A DNA stretch of 64,000 nt. Source: Acidovorax sp. HDW3 (GTDB taxonomy: Bacteria > Pseudomonadota > Gammaproteobacteria > Burkholderiales > Burkholderiaceae_C). The stretch spans positions 150,001 to 214,000 of the forward strand of contig NZ_CP049885.1 of NCBI RefSeq assembly GCF_011303755.1, given 5' to 3'. The position numbers were made by a program, and so were the translations under genes. Positions 53,521 through 61,606 of this stretch are shown piece by piece; position 1 is the stretch's first letter; each line of letters begins with the position of its first letter. The notes under the pieces were generated by a model. It did not search any database and was not told where the DNA came from. It saw nothing but the letters and a program-made list of their open reading frames with translations.

Positions 53521-54429
53521 TTAGCGCAGGCGGGTGATGAGGCTGGAGGTATCCCAGCGCCGCCCGCCTTGCTGCTGCACGTCGGCGTAGAACTGATCGA
53601 CCAGGGCCGTGACGGGCAGGCGGGCGCCGTTTTTTTGTGCCTCGGCCAGCACCAGGCCCAGGTCTTTGCGCATCCAATCGACGGCAAAGCCGAAATCAAA
53701 ACGGCCCTCGGCCATGCTGCGGCCCCGGTTGTCCATTTGCCAGCTTTGCGCTGCGCCCTTGCCGATGACGTCGAGCACACGGGGCAGGTCCAGCCCGGCA
53801 CGCTGGCCGAAAGCGATGGCCTCGGACAGCCCCTGCAGCAGGCCGGCAATCGCAATCTGGTTCACCATCTTCGTCAGCTGCCCGGCGCCGCTGGCGCCCA
53901 TCAGGGTGCAGGCGCGGGCGTAGGCCATGATGACCGGCTCGGCGCGGGCAAAGGCAGCGTCGTCGCCGCCGCACATCACCGTCAGCTGGCCGTTCTCGGC
54001 CCCGGCCTGACCGCCGGAGACGGGGGCATCGAGGAACTCCAGCCCCAGGCTGCGCGCCTGGGCGTAGAGCGCGCGCGCGACCTCGGCGGAGGCGGTGGTG
54101 TGATCGACGAACAGGGCGCCAGCGCCCATGCCGGCAAAGGCGCCTTCTGGCCCCAGGGTCACGGCGCGCAGGTCGGCGTCGTTGCCGACGCAGCACAGCA
54201 CGAGTTGTGCGCCCTGCGCCGCCGCTGCCGGTGTTGCGGCATGTTTTACGGCGCCAGCGCTTGTGTGCTGCGCGCACCATGCTATCGCTTTGCTAGCAGT
54301 GCGGTTGTACACCGTGACCTGGTGCCCGGCGCGCGCCAGGTGGCCGGCCATGGGCGCGCCCATGACCCCCAGGCCAAGGAAGGCGATGCGTTGCGGTGCG
54401 ATGGGGGCGTAGGAGCGGGGGGCGTTCAT
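53521..54429 (-). CDS. NAD(P)-dependent beta-hydroxyacid dehydrogenase (HIBADH family)
   Basis: A 302-residue oxidoreductase of the 3-hydroxyisobutyrate dehydrogenase / tartronate semialdehyde reductase family. The N-terminal Rossmann motif is FLGLGVMGAPMAGHL; DAPVSGGQAGAENGQLTVM is the substrate loop; the catalytic Lys lies in GAGQLTKMVNQ. Substrate could be 3-hydroxyisobutyrate (valine), tartronate semialdehyde or another; context does not decide. Residues about 45-65 are encoded by sequence resembling the dispersed repeat, with rare codons (ATA, ACA, GTA). The gene is 2 bp downstream of pilU and may be read through from it. Confidence 0.9.
   Translation of the reverse strand: MNAPRSYAPIAPQRIAFLGLGVMGAPMAGHLARAGHQVTVYNRTASKAIAWCAQHTSAGAVKHAATPAAAAQGAQLVLCCVGNDADLRAVTLGPEGAFAGMGAGALFVDHTTASAEVARALYAQARSLGLEFLDAPVSGGQAGAENGQLTVMCGGDDAAFARAEPVIMAYARACTLMGASGAGQLTKMVNQIAIAGLLQGLSEAIAFGQRAGLDLPRVLDVIGKGAAQSWQMDNRGRSMAEGRFDFGFAVDWMRKDLGLVLAEAQKNGARLPVTALVDQFYADVQQQGGRRWDTSSLITRLR
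54244..54300. repeat. Probable dispersed repeat copy inside the dehydrogenase gene
   Basis: TTTTACGGCGCCAGCGCTTGTGTGCTGCGCGCACCATGCTATCGC follows the family pattern AGCGCTTGT...GCGC...GCTATC on the plus strand. It is in frame on the minus strand and falls in the loop after the NRTASK segment. Similarity is lower than for intergenic copies. Confidence 0.45.
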
Positions 54430-54431
54430 GG

Positions 54432-55568
54432 TTAGACGATGGCGAAGTTTTCCGTGCCGGAAGCCAGGTCAGAGCTTTTGGCGCGCTGGCTTGAGAGCTT
54501 GATCTGCAGGCGCAGGTCGTTGAGCGAGTCGGCGTTGCGCAGCGCATCTTCGTAGGTGATGACGTTGGCCTCGAACAGGTCGAACAGCGCCTGGTCGAAG
54601 GTCTGCATCCCGAGGTTGCGGCTTTTTTTCATGATCTCTTTGATCTCCGAGACTTCGCCCTTGAAGATCAGGTCAGAAATGAGCGGCGTGTTCAGCATCA
54701 CTTCGACGGCGGCGGCGCGGCCCTTGCCGTCCTGCTTGGGCAGGAGGCGCTGCGAGACCATGGCGCGCAGGTTCAGCGACAAGTCCATCAGCAGCTGCGC
54801 GCGGCGCTCCTCAGGGAAGAAGTTGATGACGCGGTCGAGTGCCTGGTTGGCGCTGTTGGCGTGCAGCGTGGCCAGGCACAGGTGGCCGGTTTCGGCAAAC
54901 GCCACCGCGTGCTCCATGGTCTCGCGGTCGCGGATCTCGCCCATCAAGATGACGTCGGGTGCCTGGCGCAGGGTGTTTTTCAGCGCCGCTTCCCAGCTGT
55001 CGGTGTCGAGCCCGACCTCGCGCTGCGTGACGACGCAGTTCTTGTGCGGGTGCACGAACTCGACCGGATCTTCCACGGTGATGATGTGGCCGAACGAGTT
55101 TTCGTTGCGCCAATCGACCATGGCGGCGAGCGTCGTCGATTTGCCCGAGCCGGTGGCGCCAACCATGATGCACAGGCCACGCTTGGTCATGGCCACTTCC
55201 TTGAGCACCTGGGGCACGCCCAGGCCGTCGATGGTCGGCAGCGTCAGTGGGATGGTACGCAGCACCAGGCCCACGCGCCCCTGTTGGATGAAGGCGTTGA
55301 CGCGAAAGCGCCCGATACCGGCGGGCGAGATGGCGAAGTTGCACTCCTTGGAGCGCTCGAAATCGGCCACCTGCTTGTCGCTCATGATGGAGCGCGCCAG
55401 CGTCAGGGTGTGCGCAGGCGTGAGCGGCTGCGGCGAGACTTTGGTGACCTTGCCGTCGATCTTGATGGCGGGCGGGAATTCGGCCGTCAAGAACAGGTCG
55501 CTGCCGCCCCGGCTGACCATGAGCTTGAGCAGGTCGTTGATGAATTTACTGGCCTGATCGCGTTCCAT
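54432..55568 (-). CDS. pilU: Type IV pilus retraction ATPase PilU
   Basis: A 378-residue secretion-type ATPase. Walker A GATGSGKSTTLAAM (about 134-147), Walker B VILMGEIRDRETMEHA, and the His box HLCLATLHANSANQA are complete. The N-terminal SDLFLTAEFPPAIKIDG and the C-terminal extension distinguish PilU from PilT. It supports forceful pilus retraction together with PilT. The gene lies 45 bp behind the cNMP gene, which separates it from pilT. Confidence 0.95.
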   Translation of the reverse strand: MERDQASKFINDLLKLMVSRGGSDLFLTAEFPPAIKIDGKVTKVSPQPLTPAHTLTLARSIMSDKQVADFERSKECNFAISPAGIGRFRVNAFIQQGRVGLVLRTIPLTLPTIDGLGVPQVLKEVAMTKRGLCIMVGATGSGKSTTLAAMVDWRNENSFGHIITVEDPVEFVHPHKNCVVTQREVGLDTDSWEAALKNTLRQAPDVILMGEIRDRETMEHAVAFAETGHLCLATLHANSANQALDRVINFFPEERRAQLLMDLSLNLRAMVSQRLLPKQDGKGRAAAVEVMLNTPLISDLIFKGEVSEIKEIMKKSRNLGMQTFDQALFDLFEANVITYEDALRNADSLNDLRLQIKLSSQRAKSSDLASGTENFAIV

Positions 55569-55613
55569 CAGCGCTCCTCCGGAGCCAGCCTGGTGGGCCG
55601 GCGGTGTGTGGGT

Positions 55614-56252
55614 TTATTGGTTGTGGCTTTCGCTCAAACGGGCGCTGACGACGCGCAGGCGCAGCGAGAGCTTGCGCGCCAGCAGAGCGATCAGGCTGGC
55701 GGCGAGTTGCGGGTCTTTGGCCATCATCTCGTCCATGCCTTCGGCGCTGAGGATGGCGATCTCGCACTCGGTGAGCGTGGTGCAGGCCGAGAAGCGGATG
55801 CCGCTGTCGAGCAGCGACATCTCGCCCAGAATGTCGCCCGGGCGCGTCTCGGCCAGGCGCAGGTGCTCGCCCCAGGGCTGCACGCGATCGACGGCGATGG
55901 TGCCGGTGAGCAGCACGACCATGAAGTTGCCGTACTCGTCCTGGCGGATGACGTCGCGGCTGGGCGGGATGGCGGCGAATTCAAAGAAGCGCTCCATGCG
56001 CTCGACCGCATCCTGGTCCAGGTGCGCCATGTATTTGTCTTTGGCCCACAGGCCCTGCAGCAGCTTGCCGCCCCGGCTGGTGGGCAGGCGCTTGGCGCCG
56101 ACCTCGACGGCCCGCGCCTCCCAGGGCACGAGCAGCGACTCATCGACGCCCTGGCCGGCAAAGGCGGTGGTGAAGAAAACTGAATCGCCGCTTTCCTCGG
56201 CCGGCTTGTGGCCCAGGGTCTTGCCACGCAACAGGCTCAAAATACCTTTCAT
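55614..56252 (-). CDS. Cyclic-nucleotide-binding domain protein between pilT and pilU
   Basis: A 212-residue cytoplasmic protein. Residues about 90-195 form a Crp-type cNMP barrel (VIRQDEYGNFMVVLLTGTIAV, RPGDILGEMSLLDSG). There is no DNA-binding domain. The first 80 residues have no recognisable domain (FFTTAFAGQGVDESLLVPWE). Its position, 20 bp behind pilT and 45 bp before pilU, suggests that it tunes pilus retraction in response to a nucleotide. This arrangement appears conserved in Comamonadaceae from my knowledge of the family; function has not been assigned. Confidence 0.85.
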   Translation of the reverse strand: MKGILSLLRGKTLGHKPAEESGDSVFFTTAFAGQGVDESLLVPWEARAVEVGAKRLPTSRGGKLLQGLWAKDKYMAHLDQDAVERMERFFEFAAIPPSRDVIRQDEYGNFMVVLLTGTIAVDRVQPWGEHLRLAETRPGDILGEMSLLDSGIRFSACTTLTECEIAILSAEGMDEMMAKDPQLAASLIALLARKLSLRLRVVSARLSESHNQ

Positions 56253-56272
56253 ACAGTGCTCCTGTGGTCGGC

Positions 56273-57316
56273 TTAGCCGGGGAAGTTCTCGGGAATCTTG
56301 GCCTTGCTGCGCGCTTCGGCCGGGCTGATGATGTTGCGCCGCACCAGGTCGGTGAGGTTCTGGTCGAGCGTTTGCATACCAACGCTGTTGCCAGTCTGGA
56401 TGGTGGAGTACATCTGCGCCACCTTGGCCTCGCGGATCAGGTTGCGGATGGCGCTGGTGCCCAGCATGATTTCGTGCGCGGCAACGCGGCCTGAACCGTC
56501 CTTGAGCTTGCACAGCGTTTGCGAGATCACGGCCTGCAGCGATTCGGACAGCATGGCGCGCACCATCTCTTTTTCTTCCGCTGGGAAGACGTCGATGATG
56601 CGGTCGATGGTTTTGGCGGCGCTGCTGGTGTGCAAGGTGCCAAACACCAAGTGGCCGGTTTCCGCCGCCGTCATGGCCAGGCGGATGGTTTCCAGGTCAC
56701 GCAGTTCGCCCACCAAAATGGCGTCCGGGTCTTCGCGCAGCGCGGACTTGAGGGCGGCGGCGAACGACAGCGTCATCGGCCCGACTTCGCGCTGGTTGAT
56801 CAGGGATTTTTTCGACTCGTGCACGAATTCGATCGGATCCTCGATGGTGAGGATGTGGCCGTACTCGGTTTCGTTGAGGTGGTTGACCATGCCTGCGAGC
56901 GTGGTCGATTTGCCCGAACCCGTGGGCCCCGTCACCAGCACCAGGCCGCGCGGCTTGAGTGCCAGGTCGGCAAAAATTTTCGGTGCATTGAGCTGTTCGA
57001 GCGTCAGGATTTTGCTTGGAATCGTTCGCAAGACGGCGGCGGCGCCCCGGTTCTGGTTGAAGGCGTTGACGCGAAAGCGCGCCAGGCCCTCGATCTCGAA
57101 AGAAAAGTCCACCTCCAGGAATTCTTCGTACATCTTGCGCTGCGAGTCGCTCATGATGTCGTACACCATGGCGTGCACCGTCTTGTGGTCGAGTGGATCG
57201 ACGTTCAGGCGGCGCACGTCGCCGTGCACGCGGATCATGGGTGGCAGGCCCGCCGACAGGTGCAAGTCGGAAGCCTTGTTCTTGACGCTGAACGCCAGCA
57301 GTTGGGTGATGTCCAC
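56273..57316 (-). CDS. pilT: Type IV pilus retraction ATPase PilT
   Basis: A 347-residue ATPase that depolymerises pili for twitching motility. Walker A GPTGSGKSTTLAGM (about 130), Asp box IEDPIEFVHE, Walker B ILVGELRDLETIRLA, His box HLVFGTLHTSSAAK and the PilT-specific AIRNLIRE motif are all present. The start is taken as GTG at 57316 because it gives the usual VDITQLLAFSVKNKASDLHL N-terminus; GAGG lies upstream. A longer frame to 57409 exists but runs into the yggS promoter. Divergent from yggS with 94 bp between. Confidence 0.95.
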   Translation of the reverse strand: MDITQLLAFSVKNKASDLHLSAGLPPMIRVHGDVRRLNVDPLDHKTVHAMVYDIMSDSQRKMYEEFLEVDFSFEIEGLARFRVNAFNQNRGAAAVLRTIPSKILTLEQLNAPKIFADLALKPRGLVLVTGPTGSGKSTTLAGMVNHLNETEYGHILTIEDPIEFVHESKKSLINQREVGPMTLSFAAALKSALREDPDAILVGELRDLETIRLAMTAAETGHLVFGTLHTSSAAKTIDRIIDVFPAEEKEMVRAMLSESLQAVISQTLCKLKDGSGRVAAHEIMLGTSAIRNLIREAKVAQMYSTIQTGNSVGMQTLDQNLTDLVRRNIISPAEARSKAKIPENFPG

Positions 57317-57410
57317 GGTGGTGCCCTCGGCTCGAATGATGGGAGTGGGGGGCGGTGCGGCGGCGGCACAATCGGCTGCTATCCCTGCCCCTCGTTTTTC
57401 GACAAGCATT

Positions 57411-58136
57411 ATGACTACGATTGCCAGCGCGCTTCAACTTGTACACCAGCGTATTGAACGCGCTTGTAACGCGGCAGCGCGGCCTGCTGCGGGGGTGCAG
57501 TTACTCGCTGTTTCCAAGACCTTTGGCGCCGACGCCGTCATAGCCGCAGCCGAGGCCGGGCAGCGCGCATTTGGCGAAAACTACATCCAGGAAGCCGTCG
57601 CCAAAATCGCCGCCGTGCAGGCGCATGTGCCGCAGCTTGCGCGGCAGCTGCAGTGGCATTGCATTGGCCCGGTTCAAAGTAACAAGACGCGCCTGGTGGC
57701 GGTGCATTTCGATTGGGTACACACCGTCGATCGGCTCAAAACTGCCGAACGCCTGTCGGCGCAACGCCCGGATGGTTTGCCGCCGCTGCAGGTGTGCCTG
57801 CAGGTCAACGTCGATGGTGGCGCCACCAAATCCGGCGTTGCCCCCGACGCCGCCCTGGCCCTGGCGCAGGCCGTGGCGCAGCTGCCGCGCCTGCAGCTGC
57901 GCGGGCTCATGGGAATTCCCGATCCGGTCGAAGACTTTGCCGCCCAGTGCGCCGTGCACCAGCGCGCGCGCGCCTTGTTCGACGCCATCGCAGCCGCCGG
58001 CGGGTCGGGGCTGGAGCGTTTTGACACCCTGTCGCTGGGCATGACCGCCGACCTGGAGGCCGCCATTGCCGCCGGCAGCACCCTGGTGCGCGTGGGCAGC
58101 GGCATCTTTGGTGCTCGCAGCTATGCTGCCAGTTAA
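57411..58136 (+). CDS. yggS: YggS family pyridoxal-phosphate homeostasis protein
   Basis: A 241-residue single-domain PLP-binding TIM barrel. Lys36 in LLAVSKTF is the PLP lysine; FGENYIQEA, WHCIGPVQSNK, KSGV, LMGIP and SLGMTADLEAAI are family motifs. It buffers PLP and affects amino-acid and vitamin B6 balance. Divergence from pilT is common in betaproteobacteria. The stop codon is followed at once by a dispersed repeat copy. Confidence 0.93.
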   Translation: MTTIASALQLVHQRIERACNAAARPAAGVQLLAVSKTFGADAVIAAAEAGQRAFGENYIQEAVAKIAAVQAHVPQLARQLQWHCIGPVQSNKTRLVAVHFDWVHTVDRLKTAERLSAQRPDGLPPLQVCLQVNVDGGATKSGVAPDAALALAQAVAQLPRLQLRGLMGIPDPVEDFAAQCAVHQRARALFDAIAAAGGSGLERFDTLSLGMTADLEAAIAAGSTLVRVGSGIFGARSYAAS

Positions 58137-58196
58137 TATTTGCTATACAAATAATAGCTACTCGCGCTTGCTGGTAAAGGGCTAGTGCTGATTTTT
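58137..58196. repeat. Dispersed repeat copy directly behind yggS
   Basis: TATTTGCTATACAAATAATAGCTACTCGCGCTTGCTGGTAAAGGGCTAGTGC begins at the first base after the yggS stop. Core TAGCTaCTCGCGCTTG agrees with the other copies. Confidence 0.8.
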
Positions 58197-58213
58197 CTCC
58201 TTGATGGAGTGCC

Positions 58214-58247
58214 CTACGTGTTGCTACGTAGCGGCTGTGGCTAGAAT
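58214..58247 (+). promoter_or_regulatory. Putative promoter/operator of the zinc-ribbon gene
   Basis: CTACGT-gttgct-ACGTAG (58214-58231) is a perfect 6-bp inverted repeat, followed at 58242 by TAGAAT, a possible -10 box, 35 bp before the start codon at 58283. No convincing -35 box at 17-bp spacing. Confidence 0.3.
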
Positions 58248-58282
58248 GCGCCGCAGCCATCAACTTGTGAGGGGGGAGAAAA

Positions 58283-58966
58283 ATGTTCTGTGCCCAATGC
58301 GGCCACGCCTTGGCGCCCGATGCGCGCTTTTGCCGCCAATGCGGCCATGCCGCGCCGCCACCGTTGACGTTGGAGTCTGTGTCAGAGCCGTTGGACATCA
58401 GCTTTGCGACCGAGCTTGAGCTTGAGCCTGCGTCCGCTTCGCCACCTTCGCCGGCCACTGTCTCGGCCTTGGCGGTTTCGTCTCCTCCTCCTCCACCACC
58501 ACCTCCTCCTCCTCCTCCTGCCGCTAGCCCGGCGTTGCCGCCGCCCGTCAACGGTGCGCCCTGGGGGCTGTGGTTGGTGGCCTTGGCTGTGGCTCTGGTG
58601 CTGGGCCTGTTGGCTTGGTGGGGGCTGCGCCATTGGCTGGCGCCGGTACCGCTGACGCCACCTGCCGTGGTCGCTCCGGCGCTGGAGCCCCCGCCTGCGC
58701 GTGCCCCCGCGCCTGTGCTGCAACCCGAGCCTGAACCCGAACCCGAGCCAGCGCCCGCACCGCCGGCGCCTATCCCAGCACCTGCACCGCCGCCGCCCCC
58801 CACGCCGCAGCAGCAGGTGCAGGCCCGTGCCCGTGAGGCCCAGGCGCAGGTGCAACGCCAGCAACAGCGGCAGGACGCCATCCGGCGCGAGGCGAACCGG
58901 TCGTTTGACGAATACGAGCGCCAGCAGCGCGAGCAGGAACGGCGCGAACGCCGCTATTCGCAGTAA
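58283..58966 (+). CDS. Zinc-ribbon, proline-rich single-pass membrane protein
   Basis: A 227-residue protein. N-terminal zinc ribbon: FCAQCGHALAPDARFCRQCG (Cys3, 6, 18, 21). Then an acidic spacer, a run of 12 prolines (residues 68-79, codons CCT/CCA at 58484-58519), one TM helix (about 94-118, LWLVALAVALVLGLLAWWG), a Pro/Glu repeat segment (EPEPEPEP), and a highly charged Gln/Arg coiled coil to the end. The ribbon would be cytoplasmic and the coiled coil periplasmic, or the reverse. No known family function. The start has a strong GGGGGGAG site. A second zinc-ribbon membrane protein follows after 45 bp. Confidence 0.85.
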   Translation: MFCAQCGHALAPDARFCRQCGHAAPPPLTLESVSEPLDISFATELELEPASASPPSPATVSALAVSSPPPPPPPPPPPPAASPALPPPVNGAPWGLWLVALAVALVLGLLAWWGLRHWLAPVPLTPPAVVAPALEPPPARAPAPVLQPEPEPEPEPAPAPPAPIPAPAPPPPPTPQQQVQARAREAQAQVQRQQQRQDAIRREANRSFDEYERQQREQERRERRYSQ

Positions 58967-59011
58967 CGACGGTCTTCCAACCCCTGAAAGAAGAAAGAGA
59001 GAGAGCACACC

Positions 59012-59782
59012 ATGGCCTTGGTCATCAAATCCTGGAGCATCAAATCCCAGCCCGCGCCGGGCGAGCCGCACGTGCGCGTGGTGGCGCGCGAGAGCGGCTT
59101 CTGGTCCTTCATCCTGTCGCTGCTGGGCATAGATGCCACCACCACGATGGAGGTCAGCAGCACGCGCATCGAGTTCGAGCATGGCTCGCTCTCGGGCTTC
59201 ATCCGCCGCATGACGCCGTTCGGCCATGTCTCGTCCACCTTCTATGGCCGCCACAAGCCCTGGAAGACGGCGCTGTTCATCCTCGCCGTGTGTTTCTCCA
59301 TCGGCTCGGCCATCGGCAAGGCCTGGGCGCTGCTGGCATTTTTGCTGCTGGGGTTGATCGGCGCTGGCCTGTACTACTTCCTCAACCGCGAGCTGACTTT
59401 CGGCTTCATCGAGGACAGCGGCTTTGCCGGTGCCATCACCTTCAAGCGCTCGGTGATCGAGGGCCAGGAGATCAATGAGGAGCAGCTGCGCAAGATGATT
59501 GCCGTCATCGAGCACCAGATCAAATGCCAGAGCGCGCCGCTGGAGGGCATCGACATTGGTGGCCAGCCCGGCAACGAACGCTTTGCCGTGCCGGCGCCGA
59601 CCTCGCTCAAAGAAGTGTTTGGTGGCGTGGCGCCGCCCCCTGCGCCCGCCACCCCCAAGGCCCCGCCACCGGCTGCGCCGCAGGCCCCCGCCCAGGCCGC
59701 GCCGCGCAGCCACTGCCCCCAGTGCAACCAGCCTTGCACGGCGGCCGATCGCTTTTGCGGCCACTGCGGGCACACGCTCTGA
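59012..59782 (+). CDS. Two-TM membrane protein with C-terminal zinc ribbon
   Basis: A 256-residue protein. The N-terminal 80 residues look like a beta-rich PH-like cytoplasmic domain (VRVVARESGFWSFILSLLG, TTMEVSSTRIEFEHG); two TM helices are at about 88-130 (TALFILAVCFSIGSAIGKAW, LLAFLLLGLIGAGLYYFL); another soluble part follows with FGFIEDSGFAGAITFKRSVI; then an Ala/Pro linker and a zinc ribbon at the very end (CPQCNQPCTAADRFCGHCGH). Function unknown. AGAGAGAG precedes the start. Cotranscription with the preceding zinc-ribbon gene and the mirror-image ribbon position suggest that the two proteins form a complex. Confidence 0.83.
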   Translation: MALVIKSWSIKSQPAPGEPHVRVVARESGFWSFILSLLGIDATTTMEVSSTRIEFEHGSLSGFIRRMTPFGHVSSTFYGRHKPWKTALFILAVCFSIGSAIGKAWALLAFLLLGLIGAGLYYFLNRELTFGFIEDSGFAGAITFKRSVIEGQEINEEQLRKMIAVIEHQIKCQSAPLEGIDIGGQPGNERFAVPAPTSLKEVFGGVAPPPAPATPKAPPPAAPQAPAQAAPRSHCPQCNQPCTAADRFCGHCGHTL

Positions 59783-59858
59783 CGCTGGCGCAGCCAGCCA
59801 GGCCCCGGGCTGCGTGCCACAATCGTCCGGTCATTGTTGGATGAATGGGAACCCCGCC

Positions 59859-60992
59859 ATGCCCGGACTTTTGCCCGAAATCGACCCTGAGGGCCTGCTT
59901 GAATTTTCCGTGGTCTATACCGACCGCGCGCTCAACCACATGTCCCAGCGCTTTGTGCGCGCCATGCAGGACATTGTTGGCACCCTCAAGGAGGTGTACC
60001 ACGCGCACAGCGTGGCCCTGGTGCCCGGCAGCGGCACTTTCGGCATGGAGGCGGTGGCGCGCCAGTTCGCCAACCAGCAAAAAGTGTTGATCGTGCGCAA
60101 CGGCTGGTTCAGCTACCGCTGGAGCCAGATTTTTGACGCCGACCGGGGCCTTGGTGGCGGCGCTGTGGTGTGCAAAGCGCGCCCGCAAGGCAGCGGCGCG
60201 CAGGCGCCCTGGGCGCCCTGCCCGGTGCAGGAAGTGGTGGCCACCATTCGTGCTGAAAAGCCAGCCCTGGTGTTTGCCCCGCATGTCGAGACGGCCAGCG
60301 GCATCATGCTCAGCGACGACTACATCCGCAGCCTGGCTGCGGCGGCGCACGAAGTGGGCGCGCTCCTGGTGCTCGACTGCATCGCCTCGGGTGCGGTCTG
60401 GGTCGATATGCAGGCCACGGGTGTTGATGTGCTGATCTGCGCGCCGCAAAAGGGCTGGAGCAGCACGCCCTGCTGCGCCATGGTCATGCTCAGCGAGCTG
60501 GCGCGCCAGGCCATCGAAGACACACAAAGTTCGAGCTTTGCCTGCGACCTGAAAAAGTGGCTGCTGATTGCCGAAGGCTACGAAAAAGGCCAGCACGCCT
60601 ACCACACCACCATGCCCACCGACGCCCTGGTGCAGCTGCGCGACGCCATGCAGGAAGCGCGCTCCTACGGCTTTGAGCGCGTGCGCGCCGAGCAGATGGC
60701 GCTGGGGCGGCAGGTGCGCGCGCTGCTGCAGGCACGCGGCTTTGCGAGCGTGGCCGCCGAGGGCTGGCAGGCGCCGGGCGTGGTCGTGAGCTACACCACC
60801 GACCCGGACATTCAAAACGGCAAAAAATTCCTGCAAGTGGGCCTGCAAACCGCCGCCGGCGTGCCGCTGCAGTGCGACGAGGGGCCGGACTTCAAAACCT
60901 TCCGCCTGGGCCTGTTTGGCCTGGACAAGTGGCACGACACGGCCCGCACCGTGGGCCATTTGCGCACGGCGCTCGATCAAATCGGAGCCTGA
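59859..60992 (+). CDS. Class V PLP-dependent aminotransferase (alanine-glyoxylate/serine-pyruvate type)
   Basis: A 377-residue aminotransferase. The PLP lysine lies in CAPQKGWSS, preceded by LVLDCIASGAVW (Asp that binds the pyridine ring) and by the phosphate-binding LVPGSGTFGMEAVAR. Homologues include serine-glyoxylate and alanine-glyoxylate aminotransferases. The nearby glcD (glycolate oxidase) would make glyoxylate, a possible acceptor. An ATG at 59841 would add six residues. Single gene; the convergent HTH gene ends 24 bp away. Confidence 0.9.
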   Translation: MPGLLPEIDPEGLLEFSVVYTDRALNHMSQRFVRAMQDIVGTLKEVYHAHSVALVPGSGTFGMEAVARQFANQQKVLIVRNGWFSYRWSQIFDADRGLGGGAVVCKARPQGSGAQAPWAPCPVQEVVATIRAEKPALVFAPHVETASGIMLSDDYIRSLAAAAHEVGALLVLDCIASGAVWVDMQATGVDVLICAPQKGWSSTPCCAMVMLSELARQAIEDTQSSSFACDLKKWLLIAEGYEKGQHAYHTTMPTDALVQLRDAMQEARSYGFERVRAEQMALGRQVRALLQARGFASVAAEGWQAPGVVVSYTTDPDIQNGKKFLQVGLQTAAGVPLQCDEGPDFKTFRLGLFGLDKWHDTARTVGHLRTALDQIGA

Positions 60993-61016
60993 GCGCTCGC
61001 CCATCTGCCCATCCAA

Positions 61017-61442
61017 TTAATGGGCGGCTTCCCGCTCGGCCTCTTCCGCCGCGTGGGCACGGGCAATTGCCAGGATCACGTCGCGCACCAGGCGCCGCTT
61101 GGGCACGGGCAGGCGCAGATAGGTCTCGAACAGTTCCCGATCCTGGTAGCCCAGGCCGATGTGCCCCGGTCCGGGGCGCTGCGGTTCGCGCTCACGGTGC
61201 AAGGCTTCGCCATAGCCCAGCGCCTGCACCGGCACGCGCAGCCATTCGGCGAGGGTGGTGAGCTTCTTGTGGTTAGGAATGGTTTCGCCCTGCAGCCAGC
61301 GGCGCACGCCATGCAGGGTCATGGGCTTGCCCCAGTGGCGGGTATTGAATTCGCGCTCCAGCACGGAGGGCTTGGGCTCGTAGCCTGCCGCCTCCATGGC
61401 CTGGCGTAACCGCTGCGCAAATTGGGCTTTTGCTTCCTGCAT
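61017..61442 (-). CDS. HTH-type transcriptional regulator (XRE-like)
   Basis: A 141-residue protein. An N-terminal lambda-repressor-like HTH can be traced in FAQRLRQAMEAAGYEPKPSV and GVRRWLQGETIPNHKKL (about residues 8-70), a layout shared with regulators of the CI/XRE class found in betaproteobacteria. The C-terminal half is helical (VPKRRLVRDVILAIARAHAAEEAE) and may dimerise. Divergent from a 66-residue ORF; the AT-rich gap between them has a 5-bp inverted repeat that could be its operator. Target unknown. Confidence 0.8.
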   Translation of the reverse strand: MQEAKAQFAQRLRQAMEAAGYEPKPSVLEREFNTRHWGKPMTLHGVRRWLQGETIPNHKKLTTLAEWLRVPVQALGYGEALHREREPQRPGPGHIGLGYQDRELFETYLRLPVPKRRLVRDVILAIARAHAAEEAEREAAH

Positions 61443-61498
61443 CCAGCCACCGTAGGGGGACGGTAGCGGACAAGATTGATTTTCGCGAGTAGTTACAT

Positions 61499-61513
61499 AG
61501 AATAGTTGATTCT
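61499..61513. promoter_or_regulatory. Inverted repeat in the divergent AT-rich region
   Basis: AGAAT-AGTTG-ATTCT, perfect 5-bp arms, inside a conspicuously AT-rich stretch (61480-61525) between the HTH regulator and the 66-residue gene. A candidate operator or promoter; the arms are short. Confidence 0.35.
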
Positions 61514-61606
61514 TTGTTACGCAACCGTTGGAATGTCCCCGGGGCCTGGCGTGCGGCGCCGCCGCACCGGGCAGCCTTTGATTGGCGCGGATCTAGGAAC
61601 CGGAAC

